Source: Anas platyrhynchos
Lineage: Eukaryota; Chordata; Aves; Anseriformes; Anatidae
Assembly (NCBI RefSeq): GCF_047663525.1
Contig: NC_092602.1
Coordinates: 4,037,501-4,101,500 of the forward strand
Length of the DNA stretch: 64,000 nucleotides
Direction: 5' to 3'
Each line of letters opens with the position of its first letter. Within the stretch, counting starts at the first letter, position 1. Positions 1 to 13,310 of this stretch are shown one piece after another. Below the pieces are notes generated by a model. The model saw nothing but the letters and a program-made list of their open reading frames with translations. It had not been told where the DNA came from and searched no databases. The position numbers were made by a program, and so were the translations under genes.

Positions 1-1889
1 GGGTCTGGGAGCAGGGCGAGTTTGGCTGACTTGGATAACAGCTTCAGGAATGCCTTCCTGCAGCAAACAGCCTCACAGCGGAGCTGTAGGCTCCCCGGTG
101 GTCTGCCAGGTGGCCCCACCATGCCCAAGGGGAGCCCTGTCCCTGGGCAGGTGCCCCCCTTCTCCATGCAGCCCCCAGCCAGGAGCCCGCTCTGCTCTTC
201 AGTGCCACCCAGGAGACCCCACCTGCACCTCGGGGGTTTCATTGATGTTTTGGCCAGAGTAGAGGAACAGAAAACCTGCTTCTGTGCTCAATTTCGGCTT
301 CTGTGGAAACTTTGAGGCTGGAGGCCAGCCAGAAGCTGCCCTGCCAACCGGAGCAAAGCCCAGAGAGCTGCTGGCAGTGACTGAGCCCAGGACCAAAAAC
401 CCCAAATCCAGCAGCACCTGCAGCAGCACTGACCAAAATCACTTCCCAAATATCCCAAACACACAAACAAGCCAAGGGGCTCCCGCCTCCATCAGCAGCC
501 GGGGAGGCAACAGGAGCCTTGCACCACCTGCACCAACAGCACTGAGGAACACATCGCATTTAGGGACTGATAGCCAAGCAATTCCACAAAAGCTGATTAA
601 AACACCCTTCGATCCCCCACCAGATTTGTTCTCAGCGATGTAATTGCTCCCTGACCCCACGGGGTTGAGCCCCCTGCTGCTTTCCAGCTACCGGTGCCGA
701 GCGCGCCGCATCCTGCAGCCGGCACTCGGCCCCCTCCGCTTGGTGTCACCGCAGGTCTGAATCACTCATCTGGGCCAGGACCCCAAATGGGTGTAAATAT
801 CAGTCCTTTGAAGGAGGTGAAAGGAAAACCAGGCCGGCCACGTGTTAAAACTCACCAAAACAACAGGAGGAACACGCATTTAGGGAAGAAAAAGCTGAGC
901 ATCAGCACCCAGGGGAAGGGGTGAGGGTGCTGAGCTGCTGGGCGCACCCTGCCCCTCTCACTGCCTTGCTGGTGTGGTGAGAGGCGGCCTCGGTACCGCC
1001 AGCTCGTCCCAAATTGTTCACATTCCTCTGCTAATCCCCAGGTTACACCGTGGAGGAGCTGGGGGTTTCTTCCCCTTGCCCTCCTGAGACCCGCAGCGCT
1101 GAGAGCCCAGCACAACCTGGCTGGGGAAGGAGCCTCTGCTCCCAAAGAGGGCTGAGGATGGGACAGAGACCGATTTGGGGCTCCAAATTTGCCCTTGCTA
1201 GAAATAACATCCTTCCTCCAGCTAAAAAACTGCTGCACCAGAGCAGCTTGCTGCTCCCAGGGCCGTGTACCAGGCAGCCACGTGGTGCTGCGCTGTTTGC
1301 ACGCTCGGGAAGGCAGCAAGTAACAAAGTACAGCCCCCAAAGCCCTCGCACAGCTCCTGCAGGCAAAACAGCCGGGCACGCAGCCCTCACCAGCGAGCAG
1401 GGTGCCAGGAGGTGCCCGTGCCCAGCCTCTCGTGTGGGGAAGGCAGAGAGGAGCAGGATTTGGAGCGGCACGCGAAGGTACGCAGAGCTGCGTGCGGCCC
1501 CCGCGGCTCCGCATCACCGAGGGCTGTGCTTACCAAGCCAGCTCCCTCCTTGCCAAATGCAAACACGCTCCTCAGGGGAACAACAGAGCGAAGAATTTGG
1601 ATGAAGGAGCTTTAAGGGAAAAAAAAAAATAAAAAAAAAAAAGGAAGACATCCAACAAACACCGAAGGGAACAGCTAGCGAACAGATTTCCAAAAAAAAT
1701 CAGCTGCTAAAGTGGTTGCTCTCAGGGGAGAGCCAGTTCGGAGCATTCCCATGAGCTGCTGCTTCAGCGCTTCCTCTCCCTGGGATATCCCCCGGCCCCA
1801 AAGGGTCCCGGGTATGCATTAACCCCGCATCTGTCCCGGCCACCCCGTGCCACTGCTGTCCCCAGGCCCCCGCGCCACAGCATCTTCCT

Positions 1890-2300
1890 CCTGCATGCGC
1901 GGCGCTGCACAGCCATTAAGCAGCATCGCTCATGAGCAGTTAAATAAATGATGCTGCTGCAATATTGATTCAGCTGCGCGGCCCTCTGAATGCTACATTA
2001 GCGTCCTGTTAGCAGGCAGAGCAAGAAAAACCTCCGTGGGGCTGGCCCCGGCGGGGTTGCGCTGCCCGCGCTGCGCCCGCGGTGCTCTGGGTGGGTGGGG
2101 ACGGGATGAGCCTTCGAGCTCAGCCCAGGGCTCTGGGTTTTCCAGATGGTTTGGCCGTCTGGGGATGCCTTTTCATGCCTTTCGCAAGGAAAGAGCCCTC
2201 CCTGGAATATGCGAAATGTGAACAAACATTGAAGTGCGGAGACAGATTGCATGAATATTTCCTTCTATTCAGAGCCGCGGACTAAAAATACAGATGTGCC
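1890..2300. other. Candidate conserved non-coding element
   Basis: Two AT-rich islands with words such as TTAAATAAATGATG, CAATATTGATT and GCATGAATATT stand out from GC-rich flanks. No coding frame covers them. They look like enhancer-type sequence, but conservation cannot be seen from one genome. Confidence 0.22.
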
Positions 2301-2859
2301 AAGAAATCAGAGGGCGGCTTTTCCCCTGCGCCACGACACTGCTGGGATTCTTTTTATAGCCTGAGGAGTGATGCAAAAGGAGCCTTCCCTAAAAGCCAAG
2401 AGCCCATTTCTGCAGGGGAAAATTGCCGTTTCAGTGGGGGTTAGCCCCATGCGTGCAGGAAAGGGGAGGCTGGGGGAAACCCAGAGGGGTCCTGGCGAGG
2501 ACATCCTTGGATGCACCAAAGCACCAAAGGGATATTGTTGTAACAGTGCTGGTGGCCACCTCGGAAGCAATGGGAGCACTTCCAGACGCCTGTGATGCTG
2601 CGTGCCACCTCCTGCCACCACCTCTGCAGCCTCCAGAGCCTCGCCTGGGCCAGCGTGGGACTGTCTCACCCCATCCATGGCACTTGGCAGCTCCCCGAGC
2701 CCCCAGGGAAGCTCCTGAGCCGCTGCCCCGGTTCAGTTGTCACCCTGGAAAAGCTCCGTGCCCGCTCGCTGCGTGCAGGCAGAGCTCCTGCAGCGCCGGG
2801 GTCAGCCCCTGCGCAGGGAGCAGGCGCGCTCGCCGCCTGGTTCGAGCAAGAAAATCCAT

Positions 2860-3130
2860 ACATGGTAGGAAAAGTTTTTAAAAGGCACAATCATTTCGAT
2901 CTCAGATAGAGCCAGCATGCTATGGAAAGAATTTCACAATTGGCAGAGCAGGAGAATCAATTTAAGGTGTTTACACAATGCAAAGCTCCCAGTGTATAAT
3001 TACCATTTTATAGTCAATCAATTGTAATTCTGATCCAGGAGCGCGGCACATGAAAATTTGCATTTGCGAGCACCTTTGATAAATTAGCGGGGATTATTGA
3101 GTCTGTGTTTGCAGAGATTTTGGTCTGGCA
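2860..3130. other. Candidate conserved non-coding element with octamer and TCF-like words
   Basis: A 270-base AT-rich island lies in GC-rich surroundings. It contains a perfect octamer ATTTGCAT at 3056-3063, a TCF/LEF-like CTTTGAT at 3074-3080, and several TAATT/CAATT homeodomain-type cores such as TCAATCAATTGTAATT. It has no open frame of note. This is the most enhancer-like block in the left half of the window. Confidence 0.3.
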
Positions 3131-3897
3131 CTAGGGAAGGATTTAAAAATGGCAAAGTTTTTGCTTCTGCAGTTGAATACACCAGGGGCTGAGGAATTTA
3201 AAGCCATTTAGTTCTGGAAGAGAAGTGGGATTAAAGCTGTGGAGAGGGCAGGGATCTATTCTGTATTCGATTAGGAGTTTTATGATGCAAAGAAGCTTTG
3301 GGGAACGCTCCAGCTCTCCCTGCACGGGATTACAGACACGGCTGTATTAATTATTAGCATTAGGCTAACACCTAGCAGCCCCCGAGGAGAGACGGGGCTG
3401 CTCCCTGCCGCGGGCACCGGGGACACTTTGCTGCTGCCAGCGCTGCGGGGACCGGCACGGGGCAGGGCGATGCCAACCCAGGGGGCTGCCTTCTAGAGGG
3501 ATGGGCAGATAAAGAGGAAATCACCCCAAATTACAAACCTACAACACCCCTAGCCCAGCGGATGTCCCTGCCATGGACCCATGCTCATGGCCCTGATGAT
3601 GCCAGGAGCAGCAAGAATCGCTGCTCCCCACCGGGGCTGCATCCTGCAGGGAATCCTTGCTGATCCTGATAAATACCCCAAGGGAAACACACGTGTGGAG
3701 CGGTGCAGGGGGCCCTGGGTGTGATTCCCATGCAGGGGGGTTCATCTCCAGCACCCAGCTCGGCCAAAAAGGTGATGCTGAGCTCCCTGCAAAGCTCACG
3801 ACTCGCCCTGTGCGAGCGGGGACCTGCACGGCACCCCTGGATGCCACAAGGCAGCAGAGCACTAAGCTGCCCCTTCAAGGCCAGGCTGAGCAAAGGA

Positions 3898-3947
3898 GGA
3901 ATTTGAAGGAATTTGGAGGAATTTGGAGGAATTCAGAGGAATTTGGA
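3898..3947. repeat. 10-bp tandem repeat, five units
   Basis: Five head-to-tail units of GGAATTTGGA with a few substitutions (GGAATTTGAA, GGAATTCAGA). Confidence 0.85.
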
Positions 3948-5043
3948 AGCCCACAGCCCAGACAGAGCCAGGTAACCACCTGACTCTCTCCACTGCTGCC
4001 AGCCTGCCTCATCTCACTCGTGTCCTAAAGTGACTTCTAGCAGCAGTTAATAGACCAAGGGGGAATAAAAAAAATAAGAAAAAAAATGAAAAATGGCCCC
4101 GAGGAGCAGCGGGCCCAGGAACCACGCTGCTGCCAGCCCCTCACCAACCCCAGGGAAGCCACGGGCAGGCTCTGCAGGGCGCCCAGGGCCAGCTGCTCCG
4201 CAGGCACAGCTCCCTCCTGCTTTGTGCCGGCTTTATCATGGTAATACCAGGAGCCCGGTCTGGTGGCGATAATCTCCTCTTTCTCTGCCTGTTTCCTCAA
4301 GGGGGTAAAGATCATGGAGCATTAACAGGGCGGATGTGCACTTTGAACCAGAAGCTGTTCCCTGGGCTATAAATCAGGGCCTGCCACAGCAGCACAATGG
4401 CCCTGCAATGAATTAACCCCGACGCGGTCCCAAGCGGCGAGCGTGGGGCAGCCCCATGAGGGCTGGCTCGGGGCAGGTGGCTCCCCGAGGGCTCCAGGCA
4501 GGTCGCTTCTGATGCCCACGATGCTGCTGCAGCCCCAGCAGAGCCAAAAAAATGCCAGGTTGGGTCCAATCGCTCGTGCTTGGGGTAAATCCCTGCAGTT
4601 TGGGTCCCGGTGCTGGCACTATTAGCTCGCCCACGTTGCAGAGAGGACGGGCTGTGGGTACGGGGCTGCCTTGCTGGAAGGCAGACCTCCAGAGCCAGCA
4701 AAAAGCAGGGAAAGAAACACTTGTTCTCATCAAATCCCACAAGACAGAAGACTTCTGAGCATCATCCATTTTGCCCTGGTAGCTCAAAATCCCTGTCTCC
4801 AGCACCTGCCCCTGCCCTCATCCAAGCCCATGCCCTCCAGATCTTCGGCCTCACTGCCGAAGAGGAGGAAGGGCCCGGGCTCGTTGCTCTCCAGGAGCAT
4901 TTCCCTCCTCACCGCCCGCAGCTCTCCGGGATTTCTCCCTAGAAGCACAACCCCGCCTTCCCCTCCCCACAGCCAAAAAGGTTGTATTAAGCAAGTCGCT
5001 AGATTTCCATCTCGAACAGACTGTTCGGGGGTTGTTTGCAGCC

Positions 5044-5070
5044 TTTTTTTTTCTTTTTTTTTTTTTTTTT
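5044..5070. repeat. Poly-T tract
   Basis: A run of T interrupted by one C. There is no LINE or SINE body next to it that I recognise. Confidence 0.8.
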
Positions 5071-6489
5071 AACATCTCAAGAACTGGTGCAGCAGAGAAC
5101 GCACACCACACTCAGTCCTCGTCTTGCATGAAATGAAAGAGAGAAAAGTGCAGGGGGTGCCACGGCGGTGCCCAGCACAGCTCCTGCCCAAGGTCCAGCC
5201 CCATCACCTCCTCCCCAGCACGCGCCCTGCTCTGGGCTCTTCCCCGCTCTCCCTCGGTGCCAGCAGCACCATCCCGGTGGGAACTTTGTCTGCCTGCATG
5301 GCTCAGATGTGCCAGCATTACCACGCAGCAAAATTTATGTGAAATTGAGACCTAAACGCTTCGGTGCTAATGGAAGGAAGAGCGTGCGTAGCGGGAATAA
5401 AAATCTGATCAAAGCCACGCGCGGCGAGGTGGCAGCACCCATCAGCGCCCAGAGGCTCGCTCGCCGCGCGTAGGCTCAGGCTGTTGCTTTCACAAGCTTT
5501 AAACAAGGAGAGGGGAAATTACCACGCTTTTGCCGCCTGGCTTTCCTCCCATCTGTGCCGCCCAAGCGGTCCCTCTCTGCGCTAAAAGGTGTAAAAGGAC
5601 GGAGAGGGAAGCGCCAGATGACTGGAACACAAGCCGCGGTACAGCGAGTGCATTTTTTTTTTTTAAGAGACATTTACATTTAAGGAAGGAAAACTACATC
5701 CATCACCAGCCCATCGGCACTCTCCCTCCAGCACGTCCCCCTCTCCATCGCTGTGAATAACGCCTCGTGTCCAGGTTGCACAGCCAGGCTTTGCCTCAGA
5801 CACCCAGTTATGCTCCCCGGCACTCCTGTGACTTGGAATAACCTCCCCGACACACAGAGCAGGAAAAATACATTTTTAATTAAGTGCTTTCTGCTGAAGT
5901 TTTTATAACCGAAAGGTCCCGGAATGAGAACAAAAGCTTCCTTTCAGACAAAATAAACGTTTGATGAGGGTTTTAATCAAAACCAGCACAAGTTTGAGGA
6001 GGAAAAAGGGTTGTGCCAAGGCAGCACGCTCCTGCGTTTCGGAGAACATGAGGTTCCCCAGCTCGGGCCAGCTCACCCCATTGCCCATGGGGTCTGCACC
6101 CAACCCCAACCACCCCGTGGAGCTGGGGCACCCTCCCTGCACCACCCCACAGTCTGGCCTTGCGTCCCAGGCTCTCCTCAGAAGCCCATCAAGGACCAAG
6201 GCTGGCCCCAAATGTCATCCCATGGGGATCCCATCCCACCTGGCCGTGGAGCCCAGCCAGCCCCGTGCCCTCCCAGACCAACACTGCTGCCCCAAAGCCC
6301 CGGTTTTGTGGGGAGCAGCTGAATATTTGGAGCCATTGGCGTGCTTATGGGGTGAGCTTGGTCTGCTAGAGGGATGCTCAGGCCCCTTATCCTCTTCAGC
6401 AGGTGACCCACACGAGCACCACCTCACCTCGCTGTAGAGAACAGCCCTCCCAAAACCCTGCACCAAAGACCTGCCGCGAATATGTATTT

Positions 6490-6512
6490 TATATATATAT
6501 ATATGTGTGTGT
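6490..6512. repeat. (TA)n(TG)n microsatellite
   Basis: A TA run passes directly into a TG run, a compound dinucleotide repeat. Confidence 0.85.
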
Positions 6513-7084
6513 TTCCTTCTAATAATGAAACATTTAGTTCTAGGTCACTAAGCAAAGGAGATGGAAGAGGAGAGGGAGGGCTGCTCTGATCTCTTTTGCT
6601 GCTTTTTATAGAGAAATGTTCTGCTTTACTGCCTTGCTGGGGAGAGAACTGTCCACGGCGTAAATGGGGACTGGCTCCCAGCCAAGGCTCCCGGCTTTAA
6701 CCTGCCCGTGCTATCAGCTCCGGGCTCTCGCTGGTAACCAAGGGGAAGCAGCAATTTACAGGAGTGTTGTAAAAGCCCCATTTCATTGTGGGAACAGCCA
6801 GATATTCACAGGAGAGCTGAACGGCCGTATCCATCCCCCAAAACCATCCCAGCCCCAGGAATGGCCCTGTCCAGACCCACAGCACCTCCCCGGCAAAAGC
6901 CTGGCTCAGGAGACCCTTCCAAGAGCATCGTCCCCACCAAGCACTCTGTATTTGGCCTTTCTTTAGTGCTTGGGCATGGGCAAATACCTCATGCCACAAA
7001 AAAGCAGCGTTATTGCAGGAATAATGCTGAGAAACAGAGGAAAAGGGAGTGGGGAGCTGGATTAAACAGCACCTGAACCTAAAC

Positions 7085-7405
7085 TCCTGGAAGTTCATAC
7101 GCTCCTACAGCAACATCCTACGAAGCTTTATGTAAAATGATTTATATAAAGAGCAGTTTGCTTATTTTTTATTCCACATTACGAACCAATAAGCAAGCAA
7201 AACCCAAGTCATTACTGAAAAGCACGCTCTCACGTAAGCCTTACAGAAAATGCCTGTCTCGTGGCTTGATAGCCATAACAAAAATGATTAATAATCTGCT
7301 GCAGACACTTATAATTGCGATAGCTTCCTCTTGTGAATTTAAATAGCTTTCTTGAATTACTGCCTTTGACATAATCAATAAAGCTGAGTTATTGCTTTAT
7401 CAGGC
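7085..7405. other. Candidate conserved non-coding element
   Basis: A 320-base AT-rich island is flanked by GC-rich DNA. It has repeated homeodomain/GATA-like words (AAAATGATTTATATAAAG, ATGATTAATAATCTGC, GACATAATCAATAAAG, GCTTTATCAGG). No splice-site-bounded coding frame is visible. Confidence 0.28.
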
Positions 7406-8839
7406 GCTGCTGGGGAGGCAGGAACGGGGCCAGGCCCCCCCGCTGCCCGCCGGGGGTGAGATGTACACGGGGTGGGGGGCTCTGGGGGGACAGCAGGACA
7501 GAGGGGACAGCCCAGGCACCCCGTGAGGGCTGTGCCCCTGGGGCCGTGGAGACCCCCCCGGGGTTATTTACATCCCTTCAAACAGACCTGACAGCAGGAT
7601 GGAGAGCGGGTGGGACCCCAGCGCCTCCCAGCAGCAAATATTTAACGAGGGCTTGTAAACCCAACCAATACGTTGAACTTTTCCCATTTCCTATAAAAGG
7701 GCTCTTATTTAGCCCAAGCAGGCTCTGATGTTAGACGTGGGGTGCTGCAGTGTGCCAGCATCCCCGGGGGCACACGGAGAGGGTCTCTCCACCAGGATTT
7801 CCATCCTCCCTCCGCTTCGCATGGAAAACGGTGCCCATGGTGGGTAACCCCCGCCAGCAGGATGGGGCAGCGACGTGTCCCTAGGGGTGGCTTTGTACCC
7901 ACAGGACTTTCCCCCCCTCGCCACACACGTGTCCCCCACCAGATTTCTGCACAGCAGGAGAGGAAGCAGCAAATGGGGCTTGAGCAAACGGCTCCCACCA
8001 GCGCCAGCAGCACGGAGGAATATTTTATTTTCTCATTTCAGCTTAAAACCAGAAACGTATAGATTTTTCCCCCTCCCTTCTCCGCAGCAAACAATAATAT
8101 TTCTTTCTAATAGGGAGGCCAAAGCAAGAACTCATTTCGAGCTTTCAGCAAGGCGCTCCGATTTGGCAAATCCCTGCTTTAATTCAATACCCTTCCACGT
8201 CAACTTCATAAATTAAAGAGAAACGCTCCAAACCCATCACGTAGGTAACTAAAGGGCCTGAGGAGTATGAAGGAGAGCGGGGCTGCACTACGGCCCCCAG
8301 AGCACCTGCTGCCACCCCTGGAGCCAAAAAAACCCAGAGAGGGGCAACCCCGGCACCATCCCATGCGAGGCACCAGTGCTGCCCTCACAGCAGCTCTTTC
8401 CTCTCTTCCTCCCCAATACGAGAGCTTCAGGAAGGTTTTTCTCTGTGTCTGAGCACCACAAACAGCCCTTAACCAGCCCAGCAATGTGCTGGGGGCAGAT
8501 CCCATTTTCTGGCCCCATCCCTCTCTGGCGGGAGGGAGCCTAACAATCACGGTCCGAAAATAACCCCCCCGAGGTCAGCAGCGTCCTGGGGAGCGAGCAG
8601 TTTCACACAAGGAAGAGGCTTCAATTCTTAACGCCAAGCTAAATATTGACTTTTTATGAGCTTTTTTTTTTTTTTAAAGTTGGTCATCTCATTCCCTGAC
8701 CGGGGATGGAAACAGCCGCCCTGGTGGGAACCCCGCTCAGAGCTGGCTGCCCGCTGCAGACAGATAACGCATCGACAAGGTTCAGTGCTCAGATAAAGTC
8801 GGTTTTGGCTTCTAAACTCATGCCTTTGATAGAGTCTTT

Positions 8840-9210
8840 GAAGCGAAAAATATTTCCAGGCCTGCTCAGCCCAGAGAACAGAAGATTCGGGAGGGATCTG
8901 ATCAACGTGTAAGAGTTTCTGAAAGGAGGGCAGCAAGAGCGTGGGGCCAGACACTTCTCAGCCGTGCCCAGCATTAGGACGAGAGGCAATGGGCACGAGC
9001 TGCACCTCAGGAAGCTCTGTCTGGACACGAGAAAAAGCTCCTTTACTGTGTGGGTGAGTGAGCACCGGCCCAGAGAGGCTGGGCAGTCTCCTTCCCTCGA
9101 GACATCCAAAAAACATCGAGACCCAGTGCCGGGCCACATGCCCTAGGGGACCCTGCTCGAGCAGATGACCTCCAGAGCTCCCTCCCAACCTCAACCGTTC
9201 CATGAAATGC
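8840..9210 (+). mobile_element. CR1 LINE 3' fragment
   Basis: A translated stretch resembles the end of the CR1 reverse-transcriptase ORF: RDLINVYEFLKGG-like text, then a region of the type NGHELHLRKLCLDTRKS. It is followed by the typical 3' end (CGAGCAGATGACCTCCAGAG, then CCTCCCAACCTCAACC and TCCATGAA). It is 5'-truncated and broken by stops, so it is an old copy. Confidence 0.85.
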
Positions 9211-12200
9211 TGCATTATATTAGCATGCAACTATTTTTCCATGAGAACCCTCTGCTAGATCCCCCCAGTGAGCAAAAACGCCCCCAAAATTAGGGAAAAA
9301 AAATTCTCCCGAGGCTTACGAGGGCTTCCCATAACTCACTCTGGCTCCCTGCCGTAATAGAGATGGATGAGTCACAGGTGGGGCCAGAGCGAGGAAATAA
9401 CATTCGTCATTTTGATGGCACCTTTTAACAGGAGCTCGCAAAGTGCCTGAAAAGCCCCCGCCGCAGCTCCATGGCCAGGCAGGAGAAATTCCCCTGTGGG
9501 CAGAGCACCAAACCAAGCCCCGGGCCCGCTGGCTGCTGGAGCATCCCACACTGTGCTGTCCCCCTTGGGAGCAGGATGAGGTGAGGGCCCCAGCCAGAGC
9601 CCTGAAATGCCCCAAACCACCATGGGTTTAATGGGAAAACCAACCCGAAGAAGGATGTGGGGGGCTGCAAGTCAGAGCTGACCTTAATTTCACGCAGCAA
9701 AATGCGATGGGAGTGAAAATTTCCAACAGGATCACCTATTTTAAAGAGACAAATGAGCAAAACCTTTTAATTTGAAGACGTAGAGACAAGTGTAAAGTGG
9801 GAGGAAACGTTCCTTTTCCTTGACTAACCAAGCTGTGCCACATCTCTCTCTTTTTGCCCTAATCCCTCAGGTGCTCACACCGTGCACGGAGCAAAGCCCC
9901 ACGCCACGGGAGAGCCCTCCCGGTAACATCTCCACTGGTGGGGAAAAAGGGACTAAGGCACGTAATCACATCTCAGTTTTAGCAGAAACCATTCTTTAAT
10001 TTAATCAGCACCAAGGGTGTCACACGAGCGACACGTTAAGCTAATAGACGGGGACGCTGCTGCTCCAGAATTAAAATGATCGGAAAGCAGAGGCAGGAGC
10101 CGGGCGGCTCGCTGAGAGGCTCAGCACCCACCCCTGGGTTCACAGCAAATCCTGCAGGGCGATGCACAGAGGGGAGATAAACCTCAATTTAGGAGCATCA
10201 TTTTGGGGAGAAGACAATTATTGCTCTTGGACTCAAGTCAGGCATTAACATGAAGCTCAACGCCCTTGGCAGTGCACCCCCAGGGGGTTTGGCTCCTGTT
10301 GGAGACCCCTGGGCTTCAACGCTGAACTACCCCACAGGCACACGTCATTTGGGGAGCAGGATGGGCCCAGTCCCTGCCTCAAAGCAGCTCCCCTGTTCCC
10401 AGCTCAGCACTGGAAAATGAGAGGAAATTACAAAAGCAAAAAGCAAGGCTATTGCTGCAGCAACATCCACCAAGGGGGCTCTGCGGGGACGGCGAGTGCT
10501 GGAAGCAGAAGGCAATGTTCCTGCCGGAACGCCGGAGCGATTACATCTTCTGCAAGGACAGAAATGAAGATTAAGGCCCCGCAGAAACGACTGACGATTT
10601 CAAGGGAAGGCACAGAAAGGGAAAAAGGAAGAGAGAGAAAAGGGGAGGCTCCCACTCAGGAGCACGGCGCAGGGCAGCGCTGGGCCGGATCCTGCCCCAG
10701 CCTGCGGGGAGGCCGCCTCTCACCGGGGCCTCTTGGCACCAGCACGAGCAGCCCCCTCACTCCTTTCCCCCACGCTCTGCCTTGTGGGATTGTGAATTTT
10801 AGGTCATTTCCACACTAAAATGATTTGAAAAGCAGAGGGGCCAGCCCCTGCTCTGGGCTGCGCAGAGGAAATTCCTGCCGGTGCCTCGGGGGCTGCTCCT
10901 CGCCCCAGTACCGCCGCCAGGAGCTGTCAGCTCTCGCTGCCCCCAGCCCCTTGCTCCGTGAGCCCCCGAAAAAGAGAGCAGCCAAAGAAAATCTTTAAAA
11001 CCTGTTAATGCTGAAAGTGAGCCTCCCGAAAGGCTGCAAACGTGAGAGCGAGCGGTGCAGAACAACTGCCTTGACAGCCCCCGCCGGACGGGCGTGCGAA
11101 GGACCTCGCATTTACACCAGGGCGTCCTGGGGACCGCGAGGCACGGCCCCCACGTGAGGAACGTGCTCTGAGGAAGGACAAAAACAGCAGAGAAGCGTTG
11201 GGAAGAGAACAGTTTAAGAACCCTCAGCACCTCGGTGCAACCCCACGGGGAATTACGGTCGTAGGAAATGTGTTGACGTGGTGGTACAAGGAGCGCCGCG
11301 CAGCCCACGGTGCCAGGACACCTCGGTCCCGTTGCTGTTTGCAGGACTGGCTGTGGAAAAAGTCCTTCTGCGTGTACCAGCACGCACAAACATTCTTCTG
11401 CTGAGCCTTTTATGATCGCTTTAGCAGCAAAAATGCAAACTGGGCCTGAGAGCAGAGCGAGGCGGGACTTGCCCACGGGCCATGAGGTGGCTGCAGCGCC
11501 CCGTTCCTCCCCACCACCCTGCCCACGCTGAAGCCCACCCAGGCCTGGCCCAGCCCCTCCAGCAGGGGCACACGGCGAGCTGGCTGCTCTCACAAACCCC
11601 TATAAAACTCGATCAGATACCTGCAGGCATCCCCAGAGGTGTGAGCGAAGCAGCATCTGCCTGGAGGCTGCCCTGTGCCATGAGGACGCATCCCCTGTGG
11701 GGCAGTGACTGCCCCCCGCAGCCACGCGTCTGGATGTGCTTGGAGGGAACGATCCCATAAGAGCAGGTCGGCCTTGACAAGAACCAGTTTCCCTGTTTCT
11801 TGGCTCTTGCCCTGAGCTTGCGGGGAGGTTTAAGCTATCACCTGCTATATTAAGCATGATATGCGGCTTAATGGCCAAAAAGCGCGGATCTGGCCTTCTG
11901 CCGCCTCTCCCACCCGCGCTCCCAGCTCTTAAATAATTTGCTCCCTTTAATGTCTTTATTCGAACAGGTTTTGAGGCATGGCAGAAATCCACTGTCAGCA
12001 TTTATGGAGAGAGAGGGAGAAGGAGGCAGAGAGGCGCAGGCAAGTTATCTAAATCCCGAAAAGCCTCGTTTGAGGCTCGAGACGAACAGGCACCCCATAA
12101 AACACAGCAGGCAGCGAATCCACAGCTCCCGGCACTGTCAGGGCTGCAACTCTGTGCCTCCTGAACCCCCCCCCACCGATGTCTGGGGTGCCCAAGACCT

Positions 12201-13059
12201 CTGCCAAAATGCAGACATCATAAAGCCAACACCCCAAAATAAAGGCACACTCGGATCACTGCTCAGCCCCTGGCAGTGAGGACGAGCATCCACAGCCGCC
12301 TCCTTGGGGACATCCTCCCCAGAGAGTGACCGGGTTATTTAGGAACCTGACGGAGCTGGGCACACACCCAGGCCCATAAAACCCCTCTGTGGTGAGGGGA
12401 TGAAGAATCACAGCCCCATGGGGTCCTGCAGGCCCCTCACCCTGCGCGGCACCGCAGCACGTTGCCCTCCTCCAGCCTCCAGCGCCCCATCCCGAGCGTT
12501 TATCGAGCCGAGAGCATCGCTGCTGCGTGGGAGGGAGAGGACGGCAGGGAAACCTTAATGCCATGAGTGTGTCCTCTAATTAACAGTGAGCCAAAGTGCA
12601 AAACCACCCAGAGCACGTGCAGTGCACACCCCAAACAGCAGTAGCCAAAGGCCAGGAGATGCTGCAGGGCCCTGCCAGGGCAGGTGAAGGGGGGCGGGGA
12701 ATAAAGCTGAGAGCAGCCGAAAGCAATTCCTGGGGAGTGCAGCAAGTGTCTCTTCCTCTATAAGCACACTCGGAGCTTTCGTTGCCAAGCTAAACATTAT
12801 TCTAACTGTGAAACTGAGACCGTAATACGTGTCACAGTTGGAGACTAGCAGGTTTTTATAACCAAATCTGGGAAACAACAGGCACACGCTTACTCCTAAT
12901 ACATCACAGCTTTTCCCTGGCTGGAGCCTTCCAGCAGGTGAGAGGAGGAAATCCCTCCCGGGGCCGCAGAACCTGCAGGCGGCGGGTCCCTGAGCAAAGC
13001 CACCGATGGTGGAGGGGACACACAACGGGCTCGCTGCCGGACTTCCCCACCCGCTAAAA

Positions 13060-13310
13060 CTGCGAGCACACATTAACCATCTTCCTGAGCCCATCGGCAC
13101 AGCCGTTTTGCGGTCATTAAATGCATTTCCTTTATGTTTCCCCGAGGCGAGAGCAAACCTTGCTTTCAGATCATTTGCGAGAAAACTCTCCAAAGACTAT
13201 AATTTACCTGCTGCCAGCGCCATAAATCTTTAAAATTAGTGAGCTGACTGTTTGCTAATGACCATAAATGTGTTCGCTAATACAGCCACTTTTTAATTAG
13301 CTCGCAAGAA
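13060..13310. other. Candidate conserved non-coding element
   Basis: An AT-rich block with a dense set of homeodomain-like cores (TCATTAAATGCATTTCC, TTTAAAATTAGTGAGC, GCTAATGACCATAAATG, TTTTTAATTAGCTCGC). No coding evidence. Confidence 0.28.

Larger units (their letters stand above)
1..8839. other. Gene-free GC-rich intergenic DNA
   Basis: I found no exon chain, tRNA or recognisable protein here. The many open frames are short, overlap on both strands and have no family resemblance, as expected by chance in GC-rich DNA. The stretch holds a 10-bp tandem repeat, homopolymer and TA/TG runs, and three AT-rich islands listed separately. Mammalian gene order (SCARB1 then NCOR2 on its 3' side) suggests this is the interval between those genes, which is an inference only. 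Confidence 0.6.

Noticed and set aside
852-1517. 221-codon minus-strand open frame
   Set aside because: Arg/Ala/Pro-rich chance frame without family resemblance.
2835-2860. GGTTCGAGCAAG, resembling a tRNA T-loop
   Set aside because: No acceptor stem, D-arm or anticodon arm can be folded around it.
10799-11593. 264-codon minus-strand open frame
   Set aside because: GC-rich DNA with overlapping frames on both strands. The composition is irregular and no motif or splice-bounded exon is seen.
12576-13193. 205-codon minus-strand open frame
   Set aside because: It runs into an AT-rich non-coding island, has no recognisable domain, and its hydrophobic parts are scattered.
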